DNA from: Chamaea fasciata | Taxonomy: Eukaryota > Chordata > Aves > Passeriformes > Sylviidae | DNA length: 64,000 nt | Reading direction: 5' to 3' | Assembly (NCBI GenBank): GCA_029207755.1 | Contig: JARCOQ010000003.1 | Coordinates: 89,482,646 to 89,546,645 of the forward strand | In this document: one piece after another, positions 46,201-59,500 of the stretch | Layout of the letters: every line of letters begins with the position of its first letter | Position numbering within the stretch: the first letter of the stretch is position 1 | Program-made: the position numbers and the translations under genes | The notes under the pieces: model-generated | Seen by the model: the letters and a program-made list of their open reading frames with translations, nothing else | Databases searched by the model: none | What the model was told of the DNA's origin: nothing

Positions 46201-49200
46201 GAGAACACTCACTTTGGATATGCTGGAGGACAACCCGCCTCAAAGAATCAGGTAAGAGGGCAACTGGCTCTTGGCAGTCTCATCTGCTGTGCAGCTACCA
46301 GAGCAGTGCTGAGTTTTGCAGAGAGAGTGGCCCTGGTGTCTTCAGCAGAGGTTTGTTGAAGAATAAAAATTAAAATAGTGACCTTTTGCTCTTTGAACTT
46401 AACAGACATATGGGCAATTAGTCTCAGGAAGCCTTATGCAACCAAATCCTTTAACAGCTCGTCTTAAAATGTGTCTCTTGATGTGGACATCTTTGCTGCA
46501 TTAGAGGCTATCCATGTGAGAAACTTTGGAAACGAGATTTACTGAATGGATCTTTTCTCTATTTGTCAGCAGGCATACTCATGTCAACAGCCCTTACATG
46601 TATTTTTCTTACAGTGTGGCTTACCCCAAAGGCTTCCCATCTGAGTATTCCATCATTGCAGCCTTTTGAGTTTGTGAAAGGCAGTCCGTGGCTTGGGTTG
46701 AATTTACAGCAAGTCGGTAGTTCCGGCAGCAAAGACCACTTTGTCATTCATGTTCTGACAGGAGGGCAATCTCTGTGTCCCTTCTATACCACACCAGATC
46801 AAACACTCATGCTTAGGACTGTAAGGAATGCAGGGAAAGATTTTAATGGCCCTTTGCACAAGATGGCATTGAGCAAGAAAGGAAATAATCCAAAATTATT
46901 TCTTGATTGTTAGAAAGTCCATTCTATCTCTCAAAGTAAGGAGAGCAACACTTGAAGATATGAATATATTTTGCTATGAAGCCATCAGCTGACAAGTCCT
47001 CTTTTGATTGGTGGATCAGGCAGGTGGGTCCCTATTTTCTTCCTCCTGGTACCCAATGGTGTATGATGCTGACTGGCTCCCTGATGGGACTCACAAGCGA
47101 GTTATTTTTCTGAGGGTTTAACCAACATTTTTTTCCTAGTACACCCTTTTCCACCCTTGTGTAATCTCCTAAGGACTGTCTGCTTTTCATTACAGTCAAT
47201 ATTCTTTTATTTTTATTTTGGTGGGACTTCTTTGTTTGCTTGTTTAGTTGGATTTTAAGTCTGCCAAAAGCAGTTACTTTTACCGAGATTTTTCAACAAT
47301 CTTCAGGCAGGTTCCCACCCCACCCCTATCACCCATTTATTGATCTTCTAGAAATAGGGGAAGAGATTCCTGATTTTTACTAGAATAATTGAGCTTTTGG
47401 AAAGCTTGTTTTTCTTCTTCCTTATAACAGAGGAAAACCTCTTAGGAGGTCCTTACAACTAGTCAAGTGTTTTTCTTGGAAATGGAATTAGGTATTATTT
47501 ATCCAGCTCCTCCCTCTAGTGGTGACCGTAGGGCTCAAAACCGAAGGAAGTTTTCATGTTTGTGAGCTTTATATCTACAGGTCACAAAATCCTGTGTATT
47601 GGTGGCACCCTTTTTTTTTCCCTGTAAACGCAGTGTTGTGGTTACTAAGTCAACTATTTGTGAAAGAGTTTACTGTATTAATTTTAACATTTTTTTGGAT
47701 ACTAAATGGAAGAAATTAAGAGGGAAGGAAAGCAACTGGAAGAAAATTACATAGTATACTTTGAATTAAAAGAGTGTTGTTCCTCAGAAAGCTGCAGACA
47801 GTGAGTATTTGACCTAAAACTTTCAATTGAAAAAGAAAATTATTTTATTGTTGAATCAGTAGAGATGTAATTGCCTCCTAGTCCGTATTCAATTAGAAGA
47901 CTCTGCAGTTTCTCCACAGGACCTGAAATATTTTTTGAGAGGAGAGACCTGCTGGATACATGTAGAGATGAGTTTAACCAGCAGAGCAGTGTCTGGGCCT
48001 ATGTGGAAGCAGAGGCTTCACCAGGCTGATGGACACGGTGGCTGCAGTGCTTGCATGGTCACCAGCTGTGTCCTGGAACAGGATGTGTCTCTGGACACTA
48101 TTAAAGAAACTTGAAATTCACTATAATGCAGATAAAGCCTGCTTGGAAGGCTGCCAGAAACTTCCCGATACAACCAGGCTGCGCTCTCTTCCCAGCAATG
48201 CAGGCTTCCTCTTAGGATTGCTTTTCCTGGTGATTATTTAATATTAGCTTGCCAGCTCTCCCTAATTCTCTGTGATTGTCTGAGAACATGCAGCTCTTTT
48301 TATTGACTGCGCAGCTGAAATGAATTTATAAACAGAGCAAGTTTTAGTCTCAGTATATGAAGCAAGAACATTTGGAAACAGATTTTTTTTTGTCAAAATG
48401 AAGAGACTGATGCTCATAGTGAGTTCTGCCTGTGGAGGGGGCTTAGAAAGGGACTGGGGTTTAGGAATGGATCAGAGCTGGTGTGCCTGTGAGCCAGCCT
48501 GGTTCTGAGGAGGTCAGCTCCTGAGGGGTGCCTGGGTGCCCTGCTTGATGTGGGAATTGCAGGAGCCCCAAAACATTTATGTGATTGCACTTGCATTGTC
48601 TGCCAAGGGACAGCTCTGCTAGGAGAATTTACAGCCTTTCTAATGTACTCTGAGAAGAAGCAGCTTTGCAGTTCCTCACACAGCAAAAACAAAACCAAAG
48701 CCAGAACCAAGTGCTGTTCCCAAGAGCTGCTTGCTGCAATCCCAGCTGGTTGCCTGCACTTGGCACAGACAGGGGCTGTCTCTCTCCACCTCCCTCTGCC
48801 TCCTCCCTGTCTGCACAGGCTTTGTCTTTGAAATCTTCTTCCCAGATGCAGAGGAAGAAAAGGCCTGCCAGCTCTCCAGTGCTTGTTCCTCCCCAGCTTG
48901 CAGAGTCACTGAAACTCATTTGCCAGTAAGTTTGCCTTTGAATGGAAATCCAGAACTTGGAAAATAAATAATGCCTCTTCATTGCCAGCATGGAGAGAGT
49001 GCTGAACTTGGTGTCACTGGAAACCCATGAAGCCAGTGTGTCAGCAGCATTCAGCAAGGGCATGGAGCCCCAGGCCACCAGATAATCCTTAAACACAGTG
49101 AGCTGTCCCTGAGGAGCTTTCCATGTCCACATGGAAGTGCTGCTGATTTCCTTTCATGGCCCACATTTCTTTTAATACAACTACCAAGGGTAAAAAGGAC

Positions 49201-51238
49201 AGTCTGAGTTATAAATATAGCAGCCATATGCTTCAGTTTCGATATCAAAACAAGGTACCACCCTTCTCTTACTAAGCCAGCTTTGAAGCAAATAGAGAAG
49301 CAGAGCAGCAAACCAGGGTGCACGTGGTCAGCACAATTTTTTGATTGCCTGCTCACTGTGATCCTGCAAAAATCTACAAATGTCTTCCCACACCTCTCCC
49401 CTCTGCCTGTGGAGAAGCACCTGGGCTCCAGAAATCTGGCCTTGTGTAAAACTTCCTTGGCTTCTCTGAGCAGAGAGGAAGCGAGGGCCATGGTGCGTTG
49501 AGGATGACGGCTGTGGGATTTGGGATTTTAATCACTCATTAAGAAGTCAACATACACTTACGATTCTCTGTGGGGGAAAAAAAAAATAAATTCTCAAACT
49601 GAAGCATTCTGATGTCACTCTGAACAAGCTGTCATCCTAGCAGCCAGACCTAAAAGTACATGGAGGAAGTGGAGAGGTTTTAATCACTGCTGTCATGGTA
49701 GGCTCTGCTCTGGTACCTGATCTCCTCTGTGCTGTGCTCTTACATGTCCTACATGTGTGGTGTGAAGATTTCTGAAGCTCAGCCGTCACCTTTGCCAAAT
49801 GCTGTAGGCTGCACTAGAAATGCTGGTTTCTCAGGCATGAGTATTAACTCAGAATACGTGCTGCTGTGGGAATCAGTCCTATGGTTAGTGATGGCAGCAT
49901 CTTCTCTTTGCACCTCCAGCACTGTACTGAGCTACGGGGTAAAACTATCGTATCTTCTGCCTCAAGGTGTAACTAGAAGGTGAACAGAAAGTTCTGTGCT
50001 TCAGCATGGTCATTTAAAAATATTGAACAATAATAAATTCACCTAGAGATGACAAAATGCATTTATCTATTGTTAGCAGAGTTCTAGGTGATCCAGTAAA
50101 GTATTGAATTGTGAGAGTTGTGGCACAGTTGTGCAATTTTAGTGGATTTCTATTTTCATAGCTCTCTGATTAGATTTCCTTTTTATTTCCTTAATAAAGA
50201 CAACACTTTTCTTCTTTGGGTTACAGTAGTTGATTAAGGTGAGAAAGGTCAGAAAAGGGTACATATTGGCGGTAATAGCATTTGCCTTCTATTCTGTGTA
50301 CTTTAAAAAGTCTGACATAAGTTGCTACCAAGCAAGCTAACATTAAATTTTAAAGAGAAAGTTAGAACCTTGACAAGGAGCTATGCCACTTTTTCACCAA
50401 ACTTTTAATTTGATTTTTTTAATCTGTAAATGGTAAATATAAAAGCATGAGGGAGAAGAATTAATTTCTTTTCCAAAAGATATTAGATGCTTCCTTTGTG
50501 TAACTCCTTTACAACCACAGACCCTTAGGCTAAGAAACTTGGTCTGTATGAAGATACAGAAATTGCTTAAAGTTACATAATTGCTTGAAAAATTAGATGA
50601 GATCAGGAATATAAAATTGCTAGTTTGGTTTACAGATTATTTTCTGTATTATGAATGCATTTCTCTTTCAAAGGGGGACAGCTCTTTGCCTGTTGTAAAT
50701 TTTCCCTGCAATACCTCCGTGTGCGTCCTCCAGTTTAAGTGTATTATTATTGGAGTTTAAAGTTGAAATACATGGAGCATAATGTCATTATCTTCAACAG
50801 AGCCATAAAATTGTTATTACTGAAGGCAGCTGGTAGTACAAATGACTTTTTTCCCTTTGGGGAGTATCTGAAAGATTTGAAACAGAGGACAGCCCACAGT
50901 AAAAGCAGAGGTGGTTGATTTTACGATTTGTCTCCTACATGAAGGTTTTGTATTGCTCTTACTGTCATCTTTCCACGTTCCATTGTCTAATTTCAACCCA
51001 ATGTGAGTCATCTCAGAGTAAGCAGTCAAGGTCCCACAAGCTTTGGGAAGTACAAAACAATAAACCCTAAAACATGAAAACTTTAACACCAAGGGTGGCT
51101 GGGGTTAGCACTCTGGTTTGAGTGAGACAAAGAGAACTCAGCCTCTCTTCTTGGCAGCAGAGACTGGTCAGGCAGCAAATGCCATCCGTGCCCTGTCAGA
51201 GGTCTGAACCAGCTGCAGCTTGTGGCAGTTCTCCCCAT
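38461..51238. other. Intergenic, no gene seen
   Basis: AT-rich with T-rich tracts near 43.2 kb and a GC-richer zone at 48.4-49.5 kb. The minus-strand open frames there (48,629-49,132 and 49,051-49,491) have no domain or conserved character. No RNA gene recognised. Confidence 0.55.
43162..43259 (+). repeat. T-rich tract with TTTG units and long poly(T)
   Basis: GTTT/TTTTG units are followed by an uninterrupted poly(T) of about 33 nt. This is simple sequence; the open frames crossing it are artefacts. Confidence 0.9.
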
Positions 51239-51243
51239 GTGCC
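51239..51243. repeat. Target-site duplication, left copy (GTGCC)
   Basis: GTGCC directly before the LTR start TGTC; an identical GTGCC directly follows the LTR end at 52062-52066. A 5-bp duplication is the size expected for ERVL-type (class III) elements. Confidence 0.85.
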
Positions 51244-52061
51244 TGTCTTGGTTTGAAAGACAGGTGTCTGCTAGGGAGGGGCAGGGCCTCCCTCGGAATG
51301 GAGAATTCAAATCCTCTCCCTCCAATTTATTATAATCTAGAAAATTAAAGGGGCTTTCAGGCAGAGGTATGGGAATAGGAATAACAGTTCTTTACTAGTA
51401 TGTGTAGCAAGGCAAACAACAACAACAACAGCATTAATAATAACAGAACCAGGAACCTCGAGGGGCTCTGTTTCACAAAGCCCGGGGCAGTTTGGTCTCT
51501 TGGGACTCCGAGAACACCAGGCTGGAAAGCTGGAAAATCCCGGGCTGGTGGACAGGATCAGAAGCTCTGTGGTGGCGGCTGGAATGTCAGCGATGTCCCA
51601 GCAGGGCAGGGCAGTGCGGGGCCACAGCGCAGCAAAAAGCCTCAAAGCAGCGCCGAAGAAACGGCGGCGGCGGGACAGGGCCGGCCCAGCAGGGCAGGAG
51701 GAGGCGAGCTCAGAATTCCGGGGCACACGAGCAGATGATGGCAGATTTCCCAGGACCGGACCCGGTGGGGACAGCGAAGCCCTCCCGCGGCGAGCAGCAG
51801 CCTGGCCGTCCTCTCTCCGATGCCGAGAGCAAGAAGCGAGAAGCTGCCCCCAGCCCTGTCCTTTACCTGCCCCAAAACTCGCGTCATCTCCCCCTCTGAG
51901 AGAAACTCCCAGAGACAGAAGGAGTACAGCCAGTGCTACGACTCCTCTCCTTTGGCCCCTTTGTTCTGCCTGAGTACCTATAAGTACTCAGTAGTTAGTT
52001 TCCCAGCGATTTATGGGCAAAAATTCTGTAAGTTAAAAAGAAACAAATCTAACCCCCAACA
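51244..52061 (-). mobile_element. Solo LTR of an endogenous retrovirus (ERVL-like), 818 bp
   Basis: On the plus strand the element runs from TGTCTTGGTTTGAAAGACAG to AACCCCCAACA, so on the minus strand it begins TGTTGGGGGTT and ends CAAACCAAGACA. These are proper TG...CA LTR ends. A polyadenylation hexamer lies near the minus-strand 3' end (TTTATT on plus, 51326-51331). A palindrome GAGTAC-CTATAA-GTACTC (about 51,973-51,990) near the other end may overlap the U3 core promoter. The segment 51,480-51,860 is very GC- and CpG-rich, unlike its flanks. Perfect GTGCC duplications prove insertion as a unit. No internal retroviral genes are present, so it is a recombined solo LTR. The terminal motif is one I associate with passerine ERVL repeats (from memory). 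Open frames across it are not genes. Confidence 0.85.
51326..51331 (-). terminator. Polyadenylation signal of the solo LTR
   Basis: AATAAA on the minus strand, 82 nt before the LTR's minus-strand 3' end, as expected for the R/U5 part of an LTR. It could still end minus-strand transcripts. Confidence 0.6.
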
Positions 52062-52066
52062 GTGCC
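52062..52066. repeat. Target-site duplication, right copy (GTGCC)
   Basis: Identical to the five bases at 51239-51243; it marks the right border of the solo LTR. Confidence 0.85.
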
Positions 52067-55000
52067 GAACTGCGAACTGCGTAAATGTTGGCAGAAGATA
52101 TGGAAGGAAAACAAGGGCTGAATAGTCTACAGGGGGGATGTGTAAGGATCAGTAGTGGTAAAGCATACTGAAACAACCTTCATTTGTTTTGCAGTGAGTC
52201 TTCCTGCTACTGAAGCCATTGCCAATCATGGTTTCAAAACTGAGAAACAAATTTGAAAGTCCCATGGTAGGGAAAATCTTGGTGTGCAAGTGGTGACACT
52301 AATGACTCAAAAGACAGCTCTCTTCTTGCTGAGTGAATACTGAATTGGTGCTGCAGGATTTCTGTAGAGTGACACCTTTCTGGCCATGAGCTTTTCCTGA
52401 TGACTTTCAGAAATTGTTTCTGGTTACTTATGGGTTTTGAATTATCTTCTTTTTTTCCTGAACAGAAATAGAGAGACAAAACTTTCCCTGTCTTTAGATA
52501 CAGAGGGATGTTTCTAGGAAAGATTTCTGGCTTGCTGAATCTGAATTTAGCCTTACAAAGAAATGAAACCAATCTGATAAGATCATAGATACTTGCTTGT
52601 AATTTTTTTTCTTATTTTTGTAAAAGCCATATTTTAATACAACCACATTTGAATATTTGACTATAAACGTACTTTTAGCCTTAGCTGGATACTAGAAGAA
52701 GGCAGTACAGCCAAACACTGTTAACCAGATAATTACAGGGACTTTAGGTAGCATTTTGGTGAGATTTTTTGATGGAGCTGTTTCTGCTTTATTTTCCTGA
52801 TGTTTCTAAAGCTCCTTAACTAGAGGGCCTACCTTTCCTAGAAATTCTTACAAATAGAAGTGTATCAAAAAATGTTCTTAGTGCAAATGTCTGCTTCTGC
52901 AGACAGTATGAGGAAGTAATGTTCCAGCAGCTGCCCCCTCTGCAGAAACTTGCTGCTGGTTTATCCAGGACATTGGGATATTCTTGTATATCCTGAGCAC
53001 TAGGTGAGTGTACTGGAAGAGAAAAATAAGCCAATTTCACAAGTCTAAATGTAGCTGAAACACTGACATGGAACATGAAGGTCTTTTATTGATGTAATGT
53101 TATACTTGATTTTGTTCTCATTGAGCTAAAGCTGAAGTGAATTCTCCATTTCCTTCAGCAGGAACCAAGGGTGGTTTTTTTACCTGCAGGGGAAAAAAAT
53201 GCAGATTGATTGGGTTTGAATGTCCAGGATTTGGTATTGGCAGGCTACAGAGGTCACTTCAGTGAAAAACTGACAGAAGCTCATATGACAAAGGCAGTGC
53301 CAGCTGGCTCCAAGGCTGAGCCCATCAGTGGTTGCACCTCTGGGATAATAATGCAGTTATAAGGGGGAAAACCATTGGTTGGGCAACTGCAGCCAGAGAA
53401 GAGACAAATGAAAATACGTGAGACAACAACTTTTCAGGCACCAATGTAAGTGAAGAAGAAAGGGGAGGAAATGCAGGAGGTACTGGAGCAGAAATTCCTC
53501 CTGGAGCCCATGGTGAGGACAACGATGAGATCTAGAGAAATGAGACCATGGGGTTCAGGAAGTGTTAAGCTCATAAGTTCAGAAAGGGTTAAATTTGAAA
53601 GGCTGTTTCATTCATTGCTTTGGCTGACAGACCTGTTGCTGGGGAAATGATAGCTGAGATACTGCATATTCTAGATCTATCACCCAGATCATGTTAAGGT
53701 CCTTCCTGATGAACCATATAAACTTGAAGTTAGTGGACAAAGGGAAACAGGGGCGTAATCCTTTCAGCTGCTAGAACACATCCCTCTGTTCTGGTCTGCT
53801 TAGCATCTCTCTCCTCAGTAAGACTATCAAGGGAGGGAGAAAGAAATAACCATTCCCAAACTTTCTTCTTGGGGATGCAAGACAAACCGAGACACTTGTC
53901 TGTAAGTGACGTGAGGCTGAGATATGAGCGTCAGGAGCCATGAACAGGAAGGATCAGCTAGTTCAGAAAGGTACAGGAGGGCATGGGCTTGGTGAGTGCA
54001 GAGTTTTTAAAACTGCTTTAACAAGGCAGGTGCGGACTTTTCAGAGTAATTTTTTTAAGGTATTTCATCAGTACTTTTTGAAGGTACTGCACTAATTTAG
54101 AGACTTGTATTTCTGGATCAAGCAGAAGTCAGAGAAGGATCTAAGAAAAGTGTAGTCTGCCCTGAACTACAGAGTGTGTGCTCATGCCACCCAGCAGTGA
54201 ATGACATTTATTTCACTATCTTCACCTCAGCTCAGAAATCCTACAATTTCTTTCACTTTGGAGGCCAAATTTACAAATTATTTGAACTGACTGATGTGAT
54301 GATTTGCTGAAGAAAAAAGGATGAGAGCAATATGTATTTATACTTTAATAGTTGTCTTAACATCTCCATTTCCCCCATCTTAGTGAAGAAAATTCGGCCC
54401 ATTGACTGGCCTCTGCCTGAATGTGCAATGGGTGGATAAAAGTGAGACTATGAGCTTGCTTCTGAGTCCAAGTCCTGTAAACACTAAACTGTTCATACCA
54501 CAGCTGTTATGGCTAGTCACACATAAAGACTTGCTGAGCTGTGGATTTCAGAGCTTGACCTTGTTCAGAGTATTTTGTAATGCCTTCTCTTTTTAATTCT
54601 GTTTTTTTGTGGTGGAAGATAACCTTACAGCTGGGACTTTTCCATTAATTTTTATGAGATTTAGTAGGTTTCAAGAAGCCTTTTAGATGGAAGATGAATT
54701 TGATATCAATCTTAATACAAAATGTTCTTCATAAGAAAATTTTCCATGTTGGAAAGTAAAATTTCTAATATTAGGAAATGTCCCATTCAAGACCGATTGT
54801 ATTTATTATACCACAGCTTTTCTTCAGTTAATCATACAAAGCACATAACAGATAATGCTGTCTTAGGCACAGCTTTTATGTCTGCTTTTGACTCCAATGT
54901 GTGGCTTTAGGTGTTCTTATTTCATGATATATGAGCTGCTGTTAGAAAAAATAATTTGTTTTCCTAAGGGTTTTTAACAGGCAGTGATTACTGGAGTGTC

Positions 55001-56380
55001 TTCTCTGGTTTCTGATGAGCTAGTTTTATTTGACAATACCTTGTATGCCAAAGGAATGTTTTTATCTCTCCTTCAAAGCTGTAAAACTGTGGAAAAAACA
55101 ACCAAGTTGGGAGTGGGGAGAGAAGGCACTACTACAATATTAGAAAACACATCAAAGCCCCTGAAAATTTATGTTCCACCTATTCCTGCCCACTAAGACT
55201 TTGATATTAGCTACCTGCTCATAATTACACAGAGAACAGATTCTGGGGCATCTCTTGAAATAAACACAAAGGAGAGTTTTCATATAGGATATCCACTGGG
55301 TGGCAGAAGTAGATCAGAAAAAAACGTACTCAAACAGGCGGGACATATAAGTCTAGCCAGTTAACTATATTGTAGCAGCACTATTTCAATCTGACACCTG
55401 AGGTGGATGTGTTTGAGAATAACATTTTATGAGATAATATATTAGAGGGATTTTTAAAAACTCTGTTCCTCTTTCTGTAGGTAAGAAGAAGTAGATTTCT
55501 GCATGTGCATATTCTCATCCCTTCTTTCTTTTTTCCTCACCAGCTACAGGAACAGCATTTTCAGAGCAGAAGAGGGCCTGGACTGCCCTGCTTTATGATC
55601 CTTTCCTTTCCACCCCTTTTGATGGAAGCTGCTGTGGCTGCAGCTGAAGGCTCTGCTGTTCCGCTTCCTCCCTGAGCAGAACTTGCTGCTAGGGAAAAAT
55701 TACAGAGGGAGATGTCTTAAACTCTGTCTACTCCAGTGTTGCCATAGCTAAAGGCAATTGTTAGTATTGATACCATGAAGGTCCCTTCCAAAGGTTCTTG
55801 TCACCAGCCCAGGTGATCCAGGTCCTTGAGGCGATCATTTTACCAGTAGCTCTCCCTTCGTCTGACCTGGGTTTGCAACTCAAACCAGATTTGCCAGTTT
55901 AAGAGAGGAGCTGAAACCATTGTAAAGGAGTGGGCAACTAGTTAAGAGATGCAGAAGGAAGCTGATAAATTTAATAGTGATTAACATTCCCCACCCTGTT
56001 AGGGTTAATTCCTGACAAGCTTTAAGCGAGCACAGTGAAAATGAAGGTAAAAGGGCAGGACTTATGGACCAGTTGACTTGGAAAGCAATTAAGAGTCAAA
56101 AGGTAAGCTTCATCCTTGACCATTTTTTTGATAAAACTAAAATTTAAAACATGGTCTACATGTTCCTGTCATATGTAATTCTGTTAGAAGCAGAGCTCAC
56201 ATTATGATCCAGCATGCTTCCCATGGGTGTGTGTGCACCCTGTTGTAGTAACTGGACATCCTTCATCTGTTCACTGGAAAGCCCTCAAATCCTAAGTGAC
56301 CTAAGAGATCCTGAATATAATGCTTTATAAGAATATAATATAAGGGTTTGTAAGAATATAGTATTTTGGTTCACCTCCTG

Positions 56381-56518
56381 TTTTTTTTTTTTTTTTTTGT
56401 TTTGTTTTGTTTTTGTTTTTTTTTTTTTTTGGTTTTTTTTTTTTTTTTGTGTGTGTGTGTGTTTTATGGTATGTAGGGCTTTTTTGTTTGTTTGGGGTTT
56501 TTTGGTTTTGTTTTTTTT
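56381..56518 (+). repeat. T-rich/GT simple-sequence tract
   Basis: Poly(T) blocks broken by G, then a (GT)n run at about 56,449-56,461, then TTTG units. On the minus strand this reads as a long Lys/Asn/Gln frame, which is an artefact of the repeat. Confidence 0.9.
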
Positions 56519-59500
56519 AATGCATTCTCTACAATACCTGTGAGAAAGAAATATAACTAGTGCTGTCATTGTATAGGATGTTTTCACAGAGAATTTGACC
56601 TTGTCACCAGAATTTGTCTTTTACATCTGCCTGTTTCACTGCCCACAAAACACTCCTGCTTCAAAACTCACTCTATTCCCCCTTCTCTGCTCTTTGTGGA
56701 GCTCCTGCTTTCTTGCACTGCTTGGGCAGGAGAATGATGCAGTAACCAGCATGGTTAGTCTCCATGAATACTTTTGCCCTATTAAATTCAGGGCTCAAGA
56801 AGGTCTTTATTATGTGTTTTATTATTGTGCGGCTGTGAGACTGTGGCTCCTAGAAAGATGTGCTGCCTGGCAGGTGGGCAGAGCATGTGGTGGGACAGGT
56901 TGAGCTCAGCATCTGGAGGATTATGTCTAACTGCATGTAGGGCCATTGACCTGGAATGCTTTCAATTTACAAGGGTAGTTCCCAATAGCATATTTCTAGC
57001 ATTCTTTCTTTAGAAGACCATGAATGCCAAGTTGTAATAACTAAAATGAGGTCACCTATATCAGGCCCAAGCTATTTGACAGCACACTTTGCAATCTCTG
57101 GAATGAATTGGATGACAGAAGCTGTTGAAGCTTGTTCTGGCATGACCTATTCCCCTTTCTAAAACTAATGATGGCAGTATTATTCCGCTTTGAACTCTAC
57201 TGTTATATGCACACAACATTCTGACAATTTGCATGTTTTTTCTGACCCACGTGGTAGTGATTTTTAGATAAAACTTCTTATAGTTGTATTGTGTCTAATC
57301 TTTGAGTAAAAATATGAAAATATGATTCCACTGAATATGTATCGTTAACTAAAAAAAAATTCTGTATTCTATACAAATCTACACAACTTGTTTTATCTGT
57401 ATTTGAAAATCAGTAGAAATTTCTAAACAAAAGTTAGCATTCTGTAAACAGGTGTCATACATGCAAATAATGTGTTTGCTATGTTGAGTTTTTTCACTGA
57501 ATAGCAACAATCCTGGTACACAGCAGGAAGAGTGGTGGGGGAAGAAAGATGTTCTCCAATAGTCTGTATATTTTTATGCAGATGTAAGAATGTTTGTTGG
57601 GCACACTTACTGAAGAATTGCACGTTATTCAGGTCCAAATTTACTGTCAGAAACAAATTCTTCCAGCTAGGCTCAGTTCTGGGAGTTGTGGTATTGTGAA
57701 ATCAGAGTATTGTTTAAAAAAAGTCCTTTAAATATTTCCTGGATATCACTTAAGAAAGTCCAAGTTTTGAAATCTGAATGAAAATTGTAATGTTATTAAA
57801 ACATCTCAGAAAACTAACACAAATCAGCTCTTGTCAATATTTAATTTTGATGATGTGTAAAATGCTCAGCATAAAATTTGCTTGAAGAAAAAGGAGCATA
57901 CCAATTTCACAGTCTTAAAAATACAGAAAAAGCCCCTGAAGACATTAAATATACAAGAAGAGAGCTCTGCTATTATGGCTTGTTAGTTTGTTGCTTTTTT
58001 TTTTAGTTCTAAACATATAGCTGAGGTTACTTAGAATGCCCTACTGTATTTAAATAACACATGGTGAAATATGTTTCTTTTTTTATCCTTGCTTTCTGTA
58101 ATAAGGAAAATTAAATCTAAGACACTTTACACTCAGCTGCTGGGATGGAAACATTTTTATTCATGGAACACATAGAATAATCTTTATTATCCTCTGTACT
58201 ATTTTTCTTGTTTTCTTCCCTTACTATTTAAACAAATAGCAGAAACTTAAGGCAAAGTTTAGCTAAACTTAAATTGTCTTTAATTTACACAAAAATTGAA
58301 CTGAGTACTCATGGGCTAGCTACTGCTATCAGCCCAGGAGAAAGTATGTGCTTAGGGACATTGTATTATGCTGACATGAGCTTCGGACAGGCAGTGGCTT
58401 ACAAAACTGCTTCAAGTAACTTGAGTGTATACATTTTCCAAGGAAACAGTCCAGATTTTCCGAATAAAAGATGCTGAGTGGAAGGACATACTGGAATCGG
58501 AGAAAGAAGCCAGGGTGTGGGAAATGTGAACTCACAGAGCAGTTGAGTAATGCCAGCTGGTCCCTCTTCCATTCCCCACTGACCTTTCTGTAAATGAACC
58601 CTGACATGACTCATGCTGCAGTCCCACCTCCACACCTTGTCTGCCCTCCCTCCCTTTGGGGCAGCTGAGAGCTTGCAATGGCAGTGACCTTCATTTGGCT
58701 CATTCATAACAGCAATTTAGTGTTTGGGCTTGGGGTTTTTTTCAGCTCCTATACATAAAATCCCTTTCTTTTCCTTGGGTTAAGGTAGAATTCAGTGTAA
58801 TGTGATGTAAAACTGCGCCCTTTCAAAAAGAAGCAAATTTTTGCTTTTCTTCTGAAAGGTTCCTCTTGACACTTCTTTTTTAAAATTTCTCCAACTGAAT
58901 ATTGCCTTCTCAACTACCATCTTTTTCATTATTTGACGGTAGTTTAATATGGTACACGTATTACCAAGGAAAACTAACTCAGTATCACACAACATGTGAT
59001 CTACCATCTTTTTCTCATATGTCAAAGGGCAATAAACAGTGATGATTGCAAGAATATTATCTATTTATCCTGAAGGAAGGTATTAGTCTTGCTTGACTTC
59101 CTAGGTTTCCAGAAATCAAGTTCCCAAAGACACTGTGATCAGATTTTATGTCAGAGACGCAATTTTATTGCAGCAGTTTATTGCTGAACCTTGTGTAATA
59201 ACAGAATGGATTTGATTATACTTTGAGCAGTAGCACTTGAAATTATGGAACTGGAAAGAAAATTCATTCCTGTTCCCTGAACCACCCAAGATCCAGCAGA
59301 CTTGGAAAGGAGTCAGAAAACCATTGAGCCATTTCAGTGAGCCATTGGGGAGCAAGGCAAGCCTTGTGTCACGGAGGCATCATGCCATTTCACGAGTCTA
59401 CAGCTCCTCAAATGCAATTCCACTTCACGTCCTCCTTTCTGATTTTCCCCCCTATCTTCCCCTCATGTTTTCCTTGTTTTTCTGGCTCTACCTTATATTT

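Noticed and set aside
48629..49491. Two overlapping minus-strand frames of 167 and 146 codons
   Set aside because: Locally GC-richer DNA lowers stop density; translations show no domain and the frames disagree with each other.
51500..51973. 157-codon and overlapping open frames on both strands in GC-rich DNA
   Set aside because: They lie inside the solo LTR; GC-rich sequence is poor in stop codons and the translations are low-complexity without domains.
56285..56587. Lys/Asn-rich minus-strand frame
   Set aside because: It is the translation of a poly(T)/TTTG simple repeat.
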